Assembly: GCF_014279775.1 (NCBI RefSeq)
Contig: NZ_CP047961.1
Span: 1,550,001-1,614,000 of the forward strand
DNA: 64,000 nt
DNA from: Synechococcus sp. PROS-9-1
Lineage (GTDB): Bacteria > Cyanobacteriota > Cyanobacteriia > PCC-6307 > Cyanobiaceae
Reading direction: 5' to 3'
Below, piece by piece: positions 24,454 to 33,742 of this stretch. How positions within the stretch are numbered: the first letter of the stretch is position 1; every line of letters starts with the position of its first letter. The translations under genes and the position numbers were made by a program. The notes below the pieces were generated by a model. The model was not told the DNA's origin, searched no databases, and saw only the letters and a list, made by a program, of their open reading frames with translations.

Positions 24454-24639
24454 ATGCCACTACCCAAATGGGAAACGATGACGGACGAAAGTCAAGCGAT
24501 GGTTAAGAAGACCGGTATTGGAATAGGTGCTGGCATCTTGGTGGTTTGGGTTGCCTTGGGGTTCATCAAGGCAATCCTTCCAATCATTTTCCTTGGCGGT
24601 GCAGGCTATATGGGTTGGAAAGTCCTCAATAAAAAATAG
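24454..24639 (+). CDS. Small membrane protein (61 aa)
   Basis: MPLPKWETMTDESQAMVKKT is followed by a Gly-rich hydrophobic helix pair (IGIGAGILVVWVALGFI and AILPIIFLGGAGYMGW) with a short polar turn, and a basic end (KVLNKK). It is a typical small two-helix membrane protein. Function unknown. Confidence 0.65.
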   Translation: MPLPKWETMTDESQAMVKKTGIGIGAGILVVWVALGFIKAILPIIFLGGAGYMGWKVLNKK

Positions 24640-24659
24640 AGCTGATTGCTGATCAGTCC

Positions 24660-25031
24660 ATGGGGCTGCAGCGTTGCAACAGAGAGAGGGGGATATCGCT
24701 ACGCTCCCATAACAAGCAACGCATCGACTCTGCAGTGATTCCAGAGGACTTCGACTATTCGGCCTCCATTTCCATGATGGACGTCAGAGAAAATCTGCCT
24801 TTCGTTGATCCTGAGAATCTCTCATCCCAAGACGTGTTGGAGGTGCTTCTGCACCTGTTTCGGCAAAAACCCGGATTTGTTGACCGAGGGCATGAAATCA
24901 ATAACAAGGAAACGGCCTGGGTGAATGCATTCCTGTTTCGACTCAAGCCAGGCATCGATCACGATGGAATGGAAGCATTCGTCGTTGAGGTCATCGGCTC
25001 GAGTGTTGACCGGATGGCAAACCTACGTTGA
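24660..25031 (+). CDS. Hypothetical protein (up to 123 aa)
   Basis: The frame opens at ATG 24660. Internal ATGs (for example SISMMDVRENLPF) could be the true start, because the first 40 residues look weak. The conserved-looking core is LSSQDVLEVLLHLFRQKPGF and FLFRLKPGIDHDGMEAFVVE. Soluble, acidic, without a motif I know. It follows the membrane protein by 20 bases and may be cotranscribed. Confidence 0.5.
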   Translation: MGLQRCNRERGISLRSHNKQRIDSAVIPEDFDYSASISMMDVRENLPFVDPENLSSQDVLEVLLHLFRQKPGFVDRGHEINNKETAWVNAFLFRLKPGIDHDGMEAFVVEVIGSSVDRMANLR

Positions 25032-25105
25032 GCATCACGCACTGCATCAAAAGGATTGGCGAATCAGATCTCAGGAGTAAACAATCACCATAGAAAACTC
25101 ATATA

Positions 25106-25408
25106 TCAAGCCATCAGCTGCAGACCATCCAGGGAGCGGACAATGTGCGTGACTTCATCACCATTGACCCAGTGGATAACGCCATCATCTACATCGGAGA
25201 CTTGAAACATTGTGTTCACCATCGGATCCCTTGCTCCCCCTTCACAGAACACCACCTGTCCCATCCACCAGTTGCCATCAACCTTTCGCGCAACCTGCTG
25301 CTCCGCCTGCACAATCACAAAGTCGCCAGAACTAACGCTCAGGAATACAGGAGCATCCTTGCCCGCAAACGGACTCCTGCTCTGGAGAGAGTGGTCGATA
25401 CTCACCAA
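25106..25408 (-). CDS. DUF3104 protein (100 aa)
   Basis: Conserved in marine Synechococcus and Prochlorococcus. The family pattern is visible: FLSVSSGDFVIVQAEQQVAR, then NWWMGQVVFCEGGARDP and FQVSDVDDGVIHWVNGD. It is a small beta-rich soluble protein with no known function. The start overlaps the upstream gene by 7 bases, so the cluster 25754 to 25106 may be one transcript. Confidence 0.8.
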   Translation of the reverse strand: MVSIDHSLQSRSPFAGKDAPVFLSVSSGDFVIVQAEQQVARKVDGNWWMGQVVFCEGGARDPMVNTMFQVSDVDDGVIHWVNGDEVTHIVRSLDGLQLMA

Positions 25409-25638
25409 TACGCCTGAACTACTTCTCGCGTTCTAGGGCGTCTGCTTCGGTTGGTCAAGTCCCTGGCCAAGGCTGTACCGAGAAAAGCTTGCGCTCCCAA
25501 TCGCGTAAGCAAAGGGGGGAGAAGATCTTGGTCATTAGCTTCTTGAAGACAATGCCAGCTCTGCAGGTCATAGCAGACAGAGTGAAGTGGTGAAAATGTC
25601 CAGTGAGGAGCACTGGTGAGCAGTTGGATACCAATCAA
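25402..25638 (-). CDS. Hypothetical protein (78 aa), TTG start
   Basis: No ATG exists in this frame. TTG at 25638 overlaps the stop of the upstream frame (TTGA), the usual sign of translational coupling. The sequence includes LQSWHCLQEANDQDLLPPLL and ends in a basic tail (NRSRRPRTREVVQAYW). No domain recognised. It overlaps the DUF3104 start by 7 bases. Confidence 0.4.
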   Translation of the reverse strand: MIGIQLLTSAPHWTFSPLHSVCYDLQSWHCLQEANDQDLLPPLLTRLGAQAFLGTALARDLTNRSRRPRTREVVQAYW

Positions 25639-25754
25639 CAGCTCTCTATCCCCCGCGAAAACGATCTAAAAAGATCCTGAAACCGAACCTCCAATGCGGG
25701 TAGCACCTCTTCCAAACCAGAAACCATTGGAATCACATCACCACTGACTCCCAT
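25635..25754 (-). CDS. Short ORF coupled to the next gene (39 aa)
   Basis: ATG at 25754 gives MGVSGDVIPMVSGLEEVLPA and continues as an amphipathic helix (EVRFQDLFRSFSRG). Its stop TGA overlaps the TTG start of the following gene. In-frame TTG and CTG codons lie upstream, so the protein may be longer. No family recognised. Confidence 0.3.
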   Translation of the reverse strand: MGVSGDVIPMVSGLEEVLPALEVRFQDLFRSFSRGIESC

Positions 25755-25803
25755 CAGCAAAGGGCGCAGCGAGCTAAATCAAAGGGCCCAAATCAAATGA
25801 CAA

Positions 25804-26340
25804 TTAGAAGCGAATATTTGATCTGTAGACATCTAAACGCAGGACTGGGCCAAGCGTTTGAGAGGGAAGCAGGGAAGGAGATTCAGGGTAAAAACTTGCC
25901 GACCATTCGTAAACCCCCTGCTTTGGATTAATACTTGGGATAACCACGCTAACGATCTGACCAGGCTTAATGGAAGGTGTGAAGACAATCTCAGTAATTC
26001 CACTCTCATTATTGAACTGTATACTTGCAAGACCTTTTTCTCCACGCTTACGCATATTATAAAAGCCAGAATAAACCGAGAGATCCTTACCTCGCCATTT
26101 CCATCTCTCAGTACCATTAATTTGCGACAAAGAAATTCTTTTTAGATTCGCCCCAGCATTTACTGGAAGCTCCAATGAAATAACCGGATAAGACCTCTGA
26201 TACGCATTGGAATATGAATTATGAATTGAAATATTTTTAGGAGGACTTTCGAAAAACTCCAGACCGTATAGCTCTGTCGATTGCGCGCTCAATGGCTGAG
26301 CAAAAAGAAAAAGAAGAGAGAGAGTCGCAGCCTTATTCAC
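25804..26340 (-). CDS. DUF2808 secreted protein, copy 1
   Basis: The ORF opens at 26448, but GTG at 26340 is chosen because it yields a good signal peptide (NKAATLSLLFLFAQPLSAQS) and has an AAAGG-like site upstream. The 178-aa protein has the DUF2808 pattern: LEFFESPPKNISIHNS, FNNESGITEIVFTPSIKPG, then VIPSINPKQGVYEWSASFYP. DUF2808 proteins are exported cyanobacterial proteins with beta-rich folds; function unknown. A second family member lies at 41152. Confidence 0.7.
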   Translation of the reverse strand: MNKAATLSLLFLFAQPLSAQSTELYGLEFFESPPKNISIHNSYSNAYQRSYPVISLELPVNAGANLKRISLSQINGTERWKWRGKDLSVYSGFYNMRKRGEKGLASIQFNNESGITEIVFTPSIKPGQIVSVVIPSINPKQGVYEWSASFYPESPSLLPSQTLGPVLRLDVYRSNIRF

Positions 26341-27274
26341 AGATCCTTTTCTTTTGATTCTAGGAGACAATTGAAGGAAAGATGCAAAGAGCAGACGCAT
26401 GCAACAGGGCTGATGCATCCATAGGGCAGAAGAACAGAGCCGTCGCACTGGAGTGAAGTCATCTCCTTGTCAAAGGAGTCTGCATCTCAGCAAAACACAA
26501 CCCCCTCACATCATGAAATTTCCGGTGATCTTTCGGACTCCCTCATTGCTGATCCCTGGCCTGGGCCATTGGTAAAAACTAGATCGCGAGCCTTTGGATC
26601 ATGCCTTTTGGCTGTTTCCCGCTGATGCTTATCGAACAAACGTGGGGCTCACAATCCCTTGATGCAGGCGGAGCAGCAAGGGATTAGAGGCCAACAAAGA
26701 TGGGGGGCAAATCGACAAACCACTCTTTTTTACGCCATGGCAGAAGATAGCCCTGCCAGTGGCCAGGATTCAACGAGTGATTGAGAAACTGTGAACCCGA
26801 ATGGGCTGCAGCGAGCTTTTAAAAACCACCAAAACGCAAAGCGAGCTCCAGGGCCCCATAACCAAAAAGGAACGTGCTTCCAAGCAGTGCCAACTCTTTT
26901 TTAGAACTTGCCATAGGAAGAAGGGACGAACCCACCAGCAACGCTCCAAAGAATCTAAAGGGAATCTGAAGTTCCAATATTTAGAAAACTATCAATTTGG
27001 GCATTATGAGCGGCCTCTTTACGCAATTTCATGAAAAAAGCGTAACAAGGCACGCTTTTGAGCCACCACGCAATCTTTCTATTTATATCTAGCAAGATAA
27101 AAATCCATCAGCTCCAGTGACAACCCCCTTCTAACGAGCACAGTCCTTGTGGCCCACAATCTTGTTTTAGCCAGAGATTTTGGCCAGCAATTGCGCAAAG
27201 CATCAGCCTGATCTTCCCCAAGTCACTGGCTTCACTGAAATTTTGGTGGTTGCCGCGATAGAGAGAAGCTTTTT
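26341..27274. other. Long stretch without a convincing gene
   Basis: About 930 bases with many stops in all frames. A 25-codon ATG frame (MKLRKEAAHNAQIDSF...) lies at 26955-27032 on the minus strand, and a 77-codon basic plus-strand frame spans 26801-27034; neither is convincing. Fragmented frames suggest decayed material. No tRNA, terminator or repeat seen. Confidence 0.5.
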
Positions 27275-27505
27275 GTGCCTGTGCATGCCTTGCTTTCTGG
27301 TTTTCGCTTGGCAAACTGGGCCACCTATCCGATTGTCCTTTTGTCAGTCGATCGCAATTTAAGAGCTGTCGCGGCCAAGTCCCCTGCAGATGCAGCCCGT
27401 CTTCAGCAGGAGGAGCGTCTCCGCATGCCAGGTTTCCGTGGAACCCAGGCTGCACCGAGAGCGGATCTCAACGGGATAGGAGCGGCTTCGGCTTCAATTA
27501 GTTGA
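27275..27505 (+). CDS. Possible hypothetical protein (76 aa), GTG start
   Basis: GTG at 27275 with an AGAGAAG site upstream. It begins MPVHALLSGFRLANWATYPI, with a short hydrophobic part, then a polar, Ala- and Arg-rich helix (AKSPADAARLQQEERLRMPG) and a low-complexity tail. Codon use is reasonable but no family is recognised. Confidence 0.35.
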   Translation: MPVHALLSGFRLANWATYPIVLLSVDRNLRAVAAKSPADAARLQQEERLRMPGFRGTQAAPRADLNGIGAASASIS

Positions 27506-27621
27506 TTCATTCAATGCAGGGAAGTCTGCTGGCTAAGGGCGTTACAACACCCGAAAGGGAAAGCTTTATGAGCAGAAGCCTTCTCCTTCGTTTCAGATCA
27601 CCTTCCTCAAGAAAAAAACTT

Positions 27622-27948
27622 CTAAACGTCAATTGCATTCAGCTTTGCTGCCAAGACAGCATCGGCTTGCGTTAGGCCATCAACCTTATGGGTGTAAATC
27701 ACCGCTTCCGCATGTGCCCAGCCCAGGGAAAACTCAGCATGGTGTCCCTCGACCTCACAGATTGCTCCTGCTGCATTCACCCAATCGAGGGCCGTCTGGA
27801 AGTCGATAAATCGCAGCGATCGAGAGAGATGATGGTTATCGACCACCTGCCATCCAGGCAGTTGAGGCAGCAGATCAGCAAGTTCCACTTCTGTGAGCTT
27901 GGGAGCACCTTCCTGGCAGGGGATACAGGTCTGTTTTGCTAAATCCAT
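27622..27948 (-). CDS. phhB: Pterin-4a-carbinolamine dehydratase, copy 2
   Basis: A 108-aa PCD family member. LADLLPQLPGWQVVDNHHLS, then RFIDFQTALDWVNAAGAI, the EGHHAEFSLGWAHAEAVIYT active-site segment with the His-His pair, and THKVDGLTQADAVLAAKLN form the complete fold. It differs clearly from copy 1 at 4872, which has HHPEW at the same place, so the two belong to different subfamilies. This version resembles the canonical bacterial PhhB. The N-terminus has CIPC. Confidence 0.9.
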   Translation of the reverse strand: MDLAKQTCIPCQEGAPKLTEVELADLLPQLPGWQVVDNHHLSRSLRFIDFQTALDWVNAAGAICEVEGHHAEFSLGWAHAEAVIYTHKVDGLTQADAVLAAKLNAIDV

Positions 27949-28076
27949 TGAGATCTCCGGCAGCCTTTGAAGTATGGCCGTAGCACTTAAGACAATGACG
28001 CGGGAGCTGAGGCTAAAAATCCAGCCTCTACATGGGCCACTCCTTCCGTAGCCTCAAGATCAAGTGCCGGTGACGC

Positions 28077-28220
28077 ATGGACGAAGACAGCAGAAAGGCC
28101 AGACGAACTACTTTTGCCTGGGTTATCGGCGCCAACATCGCCGCATGGGGCCTCTACCTCGTCCTAACAAAGGTCGTGGGGATCGATTTCGACATGATTC
28201 GCCAGGCCAATTACGGCTGA
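28077..28220 (+). CDS. Single-pass membrane microprotein (47 aa)
   Basis: MDEDSRKARRTTFAWVIGAN begins with a charged N-terminus followed by one hydrophobic helix (FAWVIGANIAAWGLYLVLT), then KVVGIDFDMIRQANYG. The orientation rule (basic side inside) and clean start support a real gene. Function unknown; it stands alone, about 128 bases from the divergent PCD start. Confidence 0.6.
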   Translation: MDEDSRKARRTTFAWVIGANIAAWGLYLVLTKVVGIDFDMIRQANYG

Positions 28221-28262
28221 CTCCGTAAGAAGAGTTTGGCCGGAATCGCCTAGACGAACGAA

Positions 28263-28394
28263 TTAGACAGCCGTTGCTCGAAGCACAGCCGCGATTGCTT
28301 GTGGTGAGCCTTGATAAGAGGAACCATTCATCGTCAGGATGACGGCATTTTCTGCACGCTCAGCTTTGATGTCTTCTCGGGTGCGCCGCGACAT
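28263..28394 (-). CDS. Small hypothetical protein (43 aa)
   Basis: ATG at 28394 gives MSRRTREDIKAERAENAVIL, then a polar middle (TMNGSSYQGSPQ) and a hydrophobic end (AIAAVLRATAV). The frame extends upstream to 28463, but that part overlaps the tRNA, so the internal ATG is preferred. No family recognised. It lies just downstream of tRNA-Arg on the same strand. Confidence 0.5.
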   Translation of the reverse strand: MSRRTREDIKAERAENAVILTMNGSSYQGSPQAIAAVLRATAV

Positions 28395-28438
28395 AAAAAA
28401 AGAGCTCGACTTTCGCTGAAACCCCTTGCTGTGATTAA

Positions 28439-28512
28439 CGCCCCCTGTGTGATTCGAACACACGACCGACTGCTTAGAAGGCAGTTGCTCTATCCAGCTG
28501 AGCTAAGGGAGC
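28439..28512 (-). tRNA. trnR: tRNA-Arg (anticodon UCU)
   Basis: A complete 74-nt cloverleaf. The acceptor arms GCTCCCT and AGGGGGC pair, the T-loop GTTCGAATC is present, and the anticodon stem ACTGC/GCAGT encloses loop CTTCTAA with anticodon TCT. This reads AGA codons. CCA is not encoded. It marks the edge of the low-density region at 20-28 kb and may be an integration site. Confidence 0.97.
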
Positions 28513-28578
28513 ATCTACTCATTTTGACAGTCGACGTACGCCACCCCCCTTAAGCTTCTGAGCTGTGCGGTACAGACG

Positions 28579-29376
28579 ATGGCCCCCAGCCGGCTTAACA
28601 ACAGCCACAAACAGGAAATTGTGGAGCGGTACCGCGCTGGAGACACAAGCGCCCAGATCGCCGCGGCCTATGGCTGCAGTACCAACACGGTGAGTCGAAC
28701 CGTAAGGTCCCTGCTCAGCGCTGAGGAGTACGCCGAGCTCAAAGCCCAGCGTTCTACCAAAAGTTCTGGCGTTGAGGGCAGCGTGCCTGATATCGAAACC
28801 GCTGAGGTCAGCTATCCCGAGAGCGTACAAACCAGCCTCGAAGACTCCAGAACTGAAGCATCAAGCGCCAAGGGAGATGGAGGGGAGAAGACCGGTGATA
28901 TTGAAGGGAATGGCGAAGGCCAAAGAAGCCTCGCTCTCGAGGATGCCGGGGATTTCGGTGGCGCCGATCTCGACGACAACGAGATCTTCAACATGGACGA
29001 TGAAAATGTCTTTCATGAAATAGCGGTGCTGCCGGTCGACCTGCCACAGGTCACCACCCAACAAGTCATTTGCCGACCCTTCGCATCTGAACTTTTGCCA
29101 GATAGCGTTTACATGCTGGTCGACAAAACGGTGGAGCTCGATCCACGGCCGCTCAGTGAGTTCCCTGAATTGGGCCTCAGTGATCCTTCAGAGCAACAAC
29201 GCCAGGCTTTATGCCTCTATGCAAGTCCGCGCGCTGCTAAACGCCAGTGCGGCCGCAGTCAGCGCGTGATCAAAGTGCCAGACACCCAGGTCTTTGAACA
29301 AACATCCTCTTACTTGCTCGCTAGAGGAATTACGCACTTGGTCGTTGAAGGCTCCCTATTCGCAATCAAGTCCTGA
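28579..29376 (+). CDS. HTH-domain protein (265 aa)
   Basis: Residues 7-45 are a helix-turn-helix of the transposase/resolvase type (KQEIVERYRAGDTSAQIAAA then GCSTNTVSRTVRSLL). A long acidic linker follows (about 60-140, rich in Glu, Asp, Gly and Ser). The C-terminal domain (ICRPFASELLPDSVYMLVDK and LLARGITHLVVEGSLFAIKS) is conserved-looking. DNA binding is likely, targets unknown. It resembles a cyanobacterial regulator-like family rather than an active transposase, as no catalytic domain is present. Confidence 0.75.
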   Translation: MAPSRLNNSHKQEIVERYRAGDTSAQIAAAYGCSTNTVSRTVRSLLSAEEYAELKAQRSTKSSGVEGSVPDIETAEVSYPESVQTSLEDSRTEASSAKGDGGEKTGDIEGNGEGQRSLALEDAGDFGGADLDDNEIFNMDDENVFHEIAVLPVDLPQVTTQQVICRPFASELLPDSVYMLVDKTVELDPRPLSEFPELGLSDPSEQQRQALCLYASPRAAKRQCGRSQRVIKVPDTQVFEQTSSYLLARGITHLVVEGSLFAIKS

Positions 29377-29377
29377 T

Positions 29378-29632
29378 CTAGCGATCTTGATCAGGAGCTG
29401 GTGCCAGCACCGCGGCCACACTGCCGCCGCTAATAATCCCCAACACCAAACTGACGCCAACAATGAAGCCTGAGGGAAGAGGTGCAGACTGACCAACGCC
29501 AAGATTGAGGCGATGGCGATCATTCAGGTTCTGAGCACCAAGGCAGAGAACTAACAGCAGCGTTAGCCCACTCCCCAAACTCAACAAGATCAGTCTCAGG
29601 CGGATGAGCATCACAATCGCTTTTGACTCCAT
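29378..29632 (-). CDS. Small two-helix membrane protein (LapA-like)
   Basis: An 84-aa protein. LRLILLSLGSGLTLLLVLCL forms the first helix, NLNDRHRLNLGVGQSAPLPS is a periplasmic loop, and FIVGVSLVLGIISGGSVAAV the second helix. The layout resembles LapA/DUF1049 proteins. The ATG overlaps the last base of the rsmI stop (TGATG), so translation is probably coupled. Confidence 0.6.
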   Translation of the reverse strand: MESKAIVMLIRLRLILLSLGSGLTLLLVLCLGAQNLNDRHRLNLGVGQSAPLPSGFIVGVSLVLGIISGGSVAAVLAPAPDQDR

Positions 29633-30498
29633 CAGTCTGCATGTTCGGTCTCCGCATGAAGCAACGCATAAAGCTCGCGTTTGGAACGTCCAACCCTGCT
29701 GGACAACAGCTTGGCCGCATCCTTGGCACTCATCCCCTCTGCAGTGAGTGCAAGTAACTGCTCACAACACTGTGTGTCACTTAAGGGTTCGATCTCTACC
29801 GGTACGGCTCCACCCAACACCACAGTGCATTCCCCCTGGGGGCTGTGTTCTTGAAAATGATTTCGCGCAGCACCAACGGTTGGGCCCACCTGTTGCTCAT
29901 GCCGCTTCGTTAGTTCTCGAGCCACTTGTAACGGTCGCTCCTCACCACAGAGTTCCAACAACTCCTCCAGAAGTTGGCACAACCGATGAGGAGCTTCGTA
30001 AATCACACTGGTGCGCTGCTCGCTGGCAAGGAAGGCCAGCCGATCTCGGCGTTCACGGCCTTTTGCAGGGAGAAAACCCTCGAAACAAAACCGGTCGGTG
30101 GGAAGCCCGCTGCTCACCAACGCCGTCGTCGCCGCGCAGGGACCAGGAATAGAAATCACCTCACAGCCCGACAGCCGCGCGGCAGCGACCAAATCCTGCC
30201 CAGGGTCACTAATCCCAGGCAACCCTGCATCACTGATCACCGCAACGCTGCGGCCCTCTTCCAGTTCCAACAACAGCTGGGGAATCCGCGTGCGGGTGTT
30301 GTGCTGATGAAACGAGCAACGTCGAGCTGTTGAACCGATACGGCTCAGCAGCTGTCCGCTATGACGCGTGTCCTCACAAGCGATCGTGTCCACAGCGATC
30401 AACAGATCACGCGCTCGAGGCGACAGGTCACCGAGATGGCCAATCGGAGTGCCTACGACATAAAGCACTCCAGCCGCAGGTTCAGCGCGTTGCTTCAC
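29632..30498 (-). CDS. rsmI: 16S rRNA 2'-O-methyltransferase RsmI
   Basis: Methylates the 2'-O of C1402 in 16S rRNA with SAM, tuning decoding. The 288-aa protein has the whole tetrapyrrole-methylase fold: LYVVGTPIGHLGDLSPRARD, then AVISDAGLPGISDPG for SAM binding, and CAATTALVSSGLPTDRFCFEGFLP. The C-terminal region continues as usual (EGMSAKDAAKLLSSRVGRSK). Divergent from the CysQ-type gene, with starts 23 bases apart. Confidence 0.95.
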   Translation of the reverse strand: MKQRAEPAAGVLYVVGTPIGHLGDLSPRARDLLIAVDTIACEDTRHSGQLLSRIGSTARRCSFHQHNTRTRIPQLLLELEEGRSVAVISDAGLPGISDPGQDLVAAARLSGCEVISIPGPCAATTALVSSGLPTDRFCFEGFLPAKGRERRDRLAFLASEQRTSVIYEAPHRLCQLLEELLELCGEERPLQVARELTKRHEQQVGPTVGAARNHFQEHSPQGECTVVLGGAVPVEIEPLSDTQCCEQLLALTAEGMSAKDAAKLLSSRVGRSKRELYALLHAETEHAD

Positions 30499-30521
30499 AA
30501 TGGCTCCGCCCAGATCAAACC

Positions 30522-31439
30522 ATGATGCCGAGCTCGCCGACCCTTCTTGCTGGTATCAACCTGGAAGATGTTTTAAAGGTTCTTCGCCCTCTCAGCTGGG
30601 GGGCTGCAGATATCCTGCGCGCCTATGCCCGTGGAGAACAGCCACCCCACGGGTTTTCGAAAGCCCTCAGCGTTGATAACGGCGGCGAAGGCCCAGTGTC
30701 CGCCGCTGATCTAGCGGTCAATCAATGGCTCCTGGATGGCTTAAAACAATCATTTCCTACCGCCGATTGGACCCTTCTCAGTGAAGAAACCGCCAAGGAG
30801 CAACTGACAGAAGGGCAACCCTTGGCTGCAGAGTGGCTGTGGATTTTGGATCCACTCGATGGAACCAAAGATTTCTTGCAAGGCACAGGGGAATATGCCG
30901 TCCATCTGGCCTTGGTGCATCAACAACGCCCAGTGCTTGGGGTCGTGCTGGTTCCAGAACGAGAAGAGCTTTGGATTGGTGTGGTGGGTGACGGCACCTG
31001 GTGCGAAAACCGCTCCGCTGAGCGAACACCGGTTCGTTTCAGTGATCGAGACGTCACAAATGAGCTCATTTTGGTGGCAAGCCGCAGTCACAGGGATCAA
31101 AGGCTTGAACAGTTGATCACCGCCCTAGAACTCGGCGATTCAAAGGCAGTGGGCAGTGTCGGCTGCAAAGTGGCCACGATCCTTCGCGGCGAAACCGATC
31201 TGTACATTTCCCTGTCTGGAAAAAGTGCTCCGAAAGATTGGGATATGGCCGCACCAGAAGCCGTCCTTCTCGCTGCTGGTGGTGCCTTTACCCATGCCAA
31301 CGGAGCAGAGCTCACTTACAACACGGGCGATGTTCGCCAAGCAGGCTGTTTGATCGCTAGCCATGGAAAAACCCATGCCGCTTTATGTGAAAAAGCGACA
31401 CGGGCCATGGGACTCATTGATCCCGGTTTTCTGGTCTGA
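30522..31439 (+). CDS. cysQ: 3'(2'),5'-bisphosphate nucleotidase, CysQ-type
   Basis: Mg-dependent phosphatase of the inositol monophosphatase superfamily. It likely hydrolyses the PAP formed in sulfate assimilation. ATG at 30522 begins MMPSSPTLLAGINLEDVLKV; the ORF upstream to 30330 runs through antisense rsmI and is not needed. The protein is 305 aa. The superfamily motif DPLDGTKDF and the later DWDMAAPEAVL metal site are visible, with SEETAKEQL supplying a metal-binding Glu. Converges with pnp. Confidence 0.88.
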   Translation: MMPSSPTLLAGINLEDVLKVLRPLSWGAADILRAYARGEQPPHGFSKALSVDNGGEGPVSAADLAVNQWLLDGLKQSFPTADWTLLSEETAKEQLTEGQPLAAEWLWILDPLDGTKDFLQGTGEYAVHLALVHQQRPVLGVVLVPEREELWIGVVGDGTWCENRSAERTPVRFSDRDVTNELILVASRSHRDQRLEQLITALELGDSKAVGSVGCKVATILRGETDLYISLSGKSAPKDWDMAAPEAVLLAAGGAFTHANGAELTYNTGDVRQAGCLIASHGKTHAALCEKATRAMGLIDPGFLV

Positions 31440-31456
31440 GCCTGGGTGGGCTCCTA

Positions 31457-33622
31457 TCAGGAAAGCGGCGCTACTGGCGTGGGAGCCGGTTGGGAGTCAG
31501 GAGACTCGCCGTTCTGGGGAACGCCACGCAGGGTGAGGTTGATACGGCCGCGATTGTCAATTTCACGGACGCGCACTGTGACCTCATCTCCCACCTTCAC
31601 CACATCTTCAACTTTCTCGACCCTTGCCTCAGAAAGCTGTGAGATATGAATCATTCCCTCTTTACCGGGAAGAATTTCAACAAAGGCTCCGATCGGAATG
31701 ATGCGAGTAATGGAGCCCGTAAACACCTCGCCCTCATTCACCTTGCGGGTGAGGCCTTCGATGATCTTCTGAGCTTCCTCAGCCGCTGCACCGTCATGGG
31801 AAGCAATGGTGACAATGCCACTGTCCTCAATATCGATCTTGGTGTTGGTGCGCTCCGTGATGTTCTTGATGGTGCGTCCACCAGGTCCGATCACCGTGCC
31901 AATCAGCTCAGGATCAATGCGGAAACTCAGCAGGCGAGGTGCATGAGGAGACAGCCCTTCACGCGGACTCTCGATCGCTTCCATCATCTTTTCAAGGATG
32001 TGTAGACGCGCAGGACGAGCCTGATTCACCGCCTCAGCAATGATGCTCACGGGGAGACCCGTGATCTTCATGTCCATCTGCAGCGCGGTAATCCCCTTAT
32101 CGGTACCCGCCACTTTGAAGTCCATGTCGCCGAGGAAGTCTTCAATGCCTTGGATATCGGTGAGGATTTTGACCTCATCTCCCTCCTTGATCAGGCCCAT
32201 CGCCGCACCACTCACAGGCGCCTTCAGAGGAACACCTGCATCCATCAGAGCCAACGTGCTTCCACACACGGAACCCATTGAAGTAGAGCCGTTAGAGCTC
32301 AACACTTCACTGACAACACGCACCACGTAGGGGAAGGTGTCTTTCGCGGGGAGCACGGGCACGATGGCGCGTTCAGCTAGAGCACCGTGACCAATTTCAC
32401 GGCGACCCGGAGAGCGCATCGGACGGGTCTCACCGACGGAATAAGCCGGGAAGTTGTAGTGGTGAAGGTAGGTTTTTTCATTGCTTGGGTTGAGATCATC
32501 CATCTCCTGGGCATCACTTGGGGTGCCAAGAGTGGCGGTCGACAACACCTGGGTGAGACCGCGTTGGAATAAACCTGAGCCGTGCACACGCTTGGGAAGC
32601 ACTCCCGCAGCGGCACTGATCGGACGCACCTGATCAAGGTTGCGACCATCCACCCTTTTGCCGTCCTTAAGGATCTGCTGGCGCATCAAGGTTTTGGTGA
32701 GCGCTTTGAAATTGTTCGGGAGAGCCTTGCCGTTGGCACTAACAGCAACTCGAACAGGATCGGAGTCCTTGAGACCCTGAATCTTTTCCGCGGTTGTGCT
32801 GCGAATGGCATCCAGCTTTTCGTCACGCTCAGCCTTGGTCTGCTCGAACTGGCCGAGCACCTCACCAATTGATTTGCTGCAGGCTTTCTCCAGATAGACA
32901 GGCAGCGTTTTGTCTTGCTCAGGAGTCTCTGGAATCACTTGCTCGATCCCAGCCTCTTTGAGGATGGATTGCTGAGCTTTGATCAACTCAGAAACAGCTT
33001 CGTAGCCAAAGTCGATCGCTTCAATCACATCTCCTTCTGGGAGCTGATTCGCACCGGCTTCCACCATCACCACACCTTGTGGGGTGCCGGCAACAATGAG
33101 GTCAAGATCGCCTCGCTCAATCTCCCGATAGCTGGGATTCAGCACAAAATCGTCACCCAGCAAACCGACGCGAACAGCGGCCATCGGCCCATAGAAGGGA
33201 ATCTTTGCCAGGAGGGTGGCCATGGAGGCCCCTGTGACGGCGAGCACATCAGCGGGAACCCGCTCATCTAGCGACATGCAAGTCGCAACAATCTGCAAAT
33301 CGTCGCGAAGCCAGCTTGGAAACAACGGGCGCATCGGCCGATCGATGAGTCGGCAAATCAGCGTGGCGCGCTCAGGAGGGCGACTCTCACGCCGCATAAA
33401 ACTTCCAGGAATCCTGCCTGCTGCATAGAGGCGCTCTTCGTAATCACAGATCAGCGGGAGAAAATCAATTCCATCTCGACCTGTGGAGCGTGTAGCCGTG
33501 ACCAATACGGAGGTGTCTCCGCACTCAATCATCACCGAGCCGCCGGCTTGGGGGGCATACCGCCCTGTGGTCAGCCGTATCTCCCGACCGTCAAAGGAGA
33601 TCGACTGCGTCTGACCTTGCAC
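31457..33622 (-). CDS. pnp: Polynucleotide phosphorylase
   Basis: 3'-5' phosphorolytic exoribonuclease of RNA turnover, 721 aa. The first RNase PH domain is at about 1-140 ([35 protein letters not shown]), the second RNase PH domain at about 315-540 ([41 protein letters not shown]), a KH domain at about 560 ([17 protein letters not shown]) and an S1 domain at about 625 ([21 protein letters not shown]). A Pro/Ser-rich tail ends it. Next in line after rpsN, but rpsN has its own terminator. Confidence 0.97.
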   Translation of the reverse strand: MQGQTQSISFDGREIRLTTGRYAPQAGGSVMIECGDTSVLVTATRSTGRDGIDFLPLICDYEERLYAAGRIPGSFMRRESRPPERATLICRLIDRPMRPLFPSWLRDDLQIVATCMSLDERVPADVLAVTGASMATLLAKIPFYGPMAAVRVGLLGDDFVLNPSYREIERGDLDLIVAGTPQGVVMVEAGANQLPEGDVIEAIDFGYEAVSELIKAQQSILKEAGIEQVIPETPEQDKTLPVYLEKACSKSIGEVLGQFEQTKAERDEKLDAIRSTTAEKIQGLKDSDPVRVAVSANGKALPNNFKALTKTLMRQQILKDGKRVDGRNLDQVRPISAAAGVLPKRVHGSGLFQRGLTQVLSTATLGTPSDAQEMDDLNPSNEKTYLHHYNFPAYSVGETRPMRSPGRREIGHGALAERAIVPVLPAKDTFPYVVRVVSEVLSSNGSTSMGSVCGSTLALMDAGVPLKAPVSGAAMGLIKEGDEVKILTDIQGIEDFLGDMDFKVAGTDKGITALQMDMKITGLPVSIIAEAVNQARPARLHILEKMMEAIESPREGLSPHAPRLLSFRIDPELIGTVIGPGGRTIKNITERTNTKIDIEDSGIVTIASHDGAAAEEAQKIIEGLTRKVNEGEVFTGSITRIIPIGAFVEILPGKEGMIHISQLSEARVEKVEDVVKVGDEVTVRVREIDNRGRINLTLRGVPQNGESPDSQPAPTPVAPLS

Positions 33623-33742
33623 GTTGGTTTATGTCTTTCTGTCAATTCTGATTCTTACATTTGGGCGGAACCCATTGTTGGGGTTATCGGGTTAGATCCA
33701 CAAAATCCAACAGATCCATCGTCATAAAAAGCGTCATAAAAA

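Noticed and set aside
26801-27034. 77-codon basic plus-strand frame
   Set aside because: Low-complexity Lys/Gln/Ser composition and no neighbour or motif.
28439-28512. Frame 28263-28463 running through the tRNA
   Set aside because: The upstream part of that frame is tRNA sequence; the internal ATG at 28394 is used instead.
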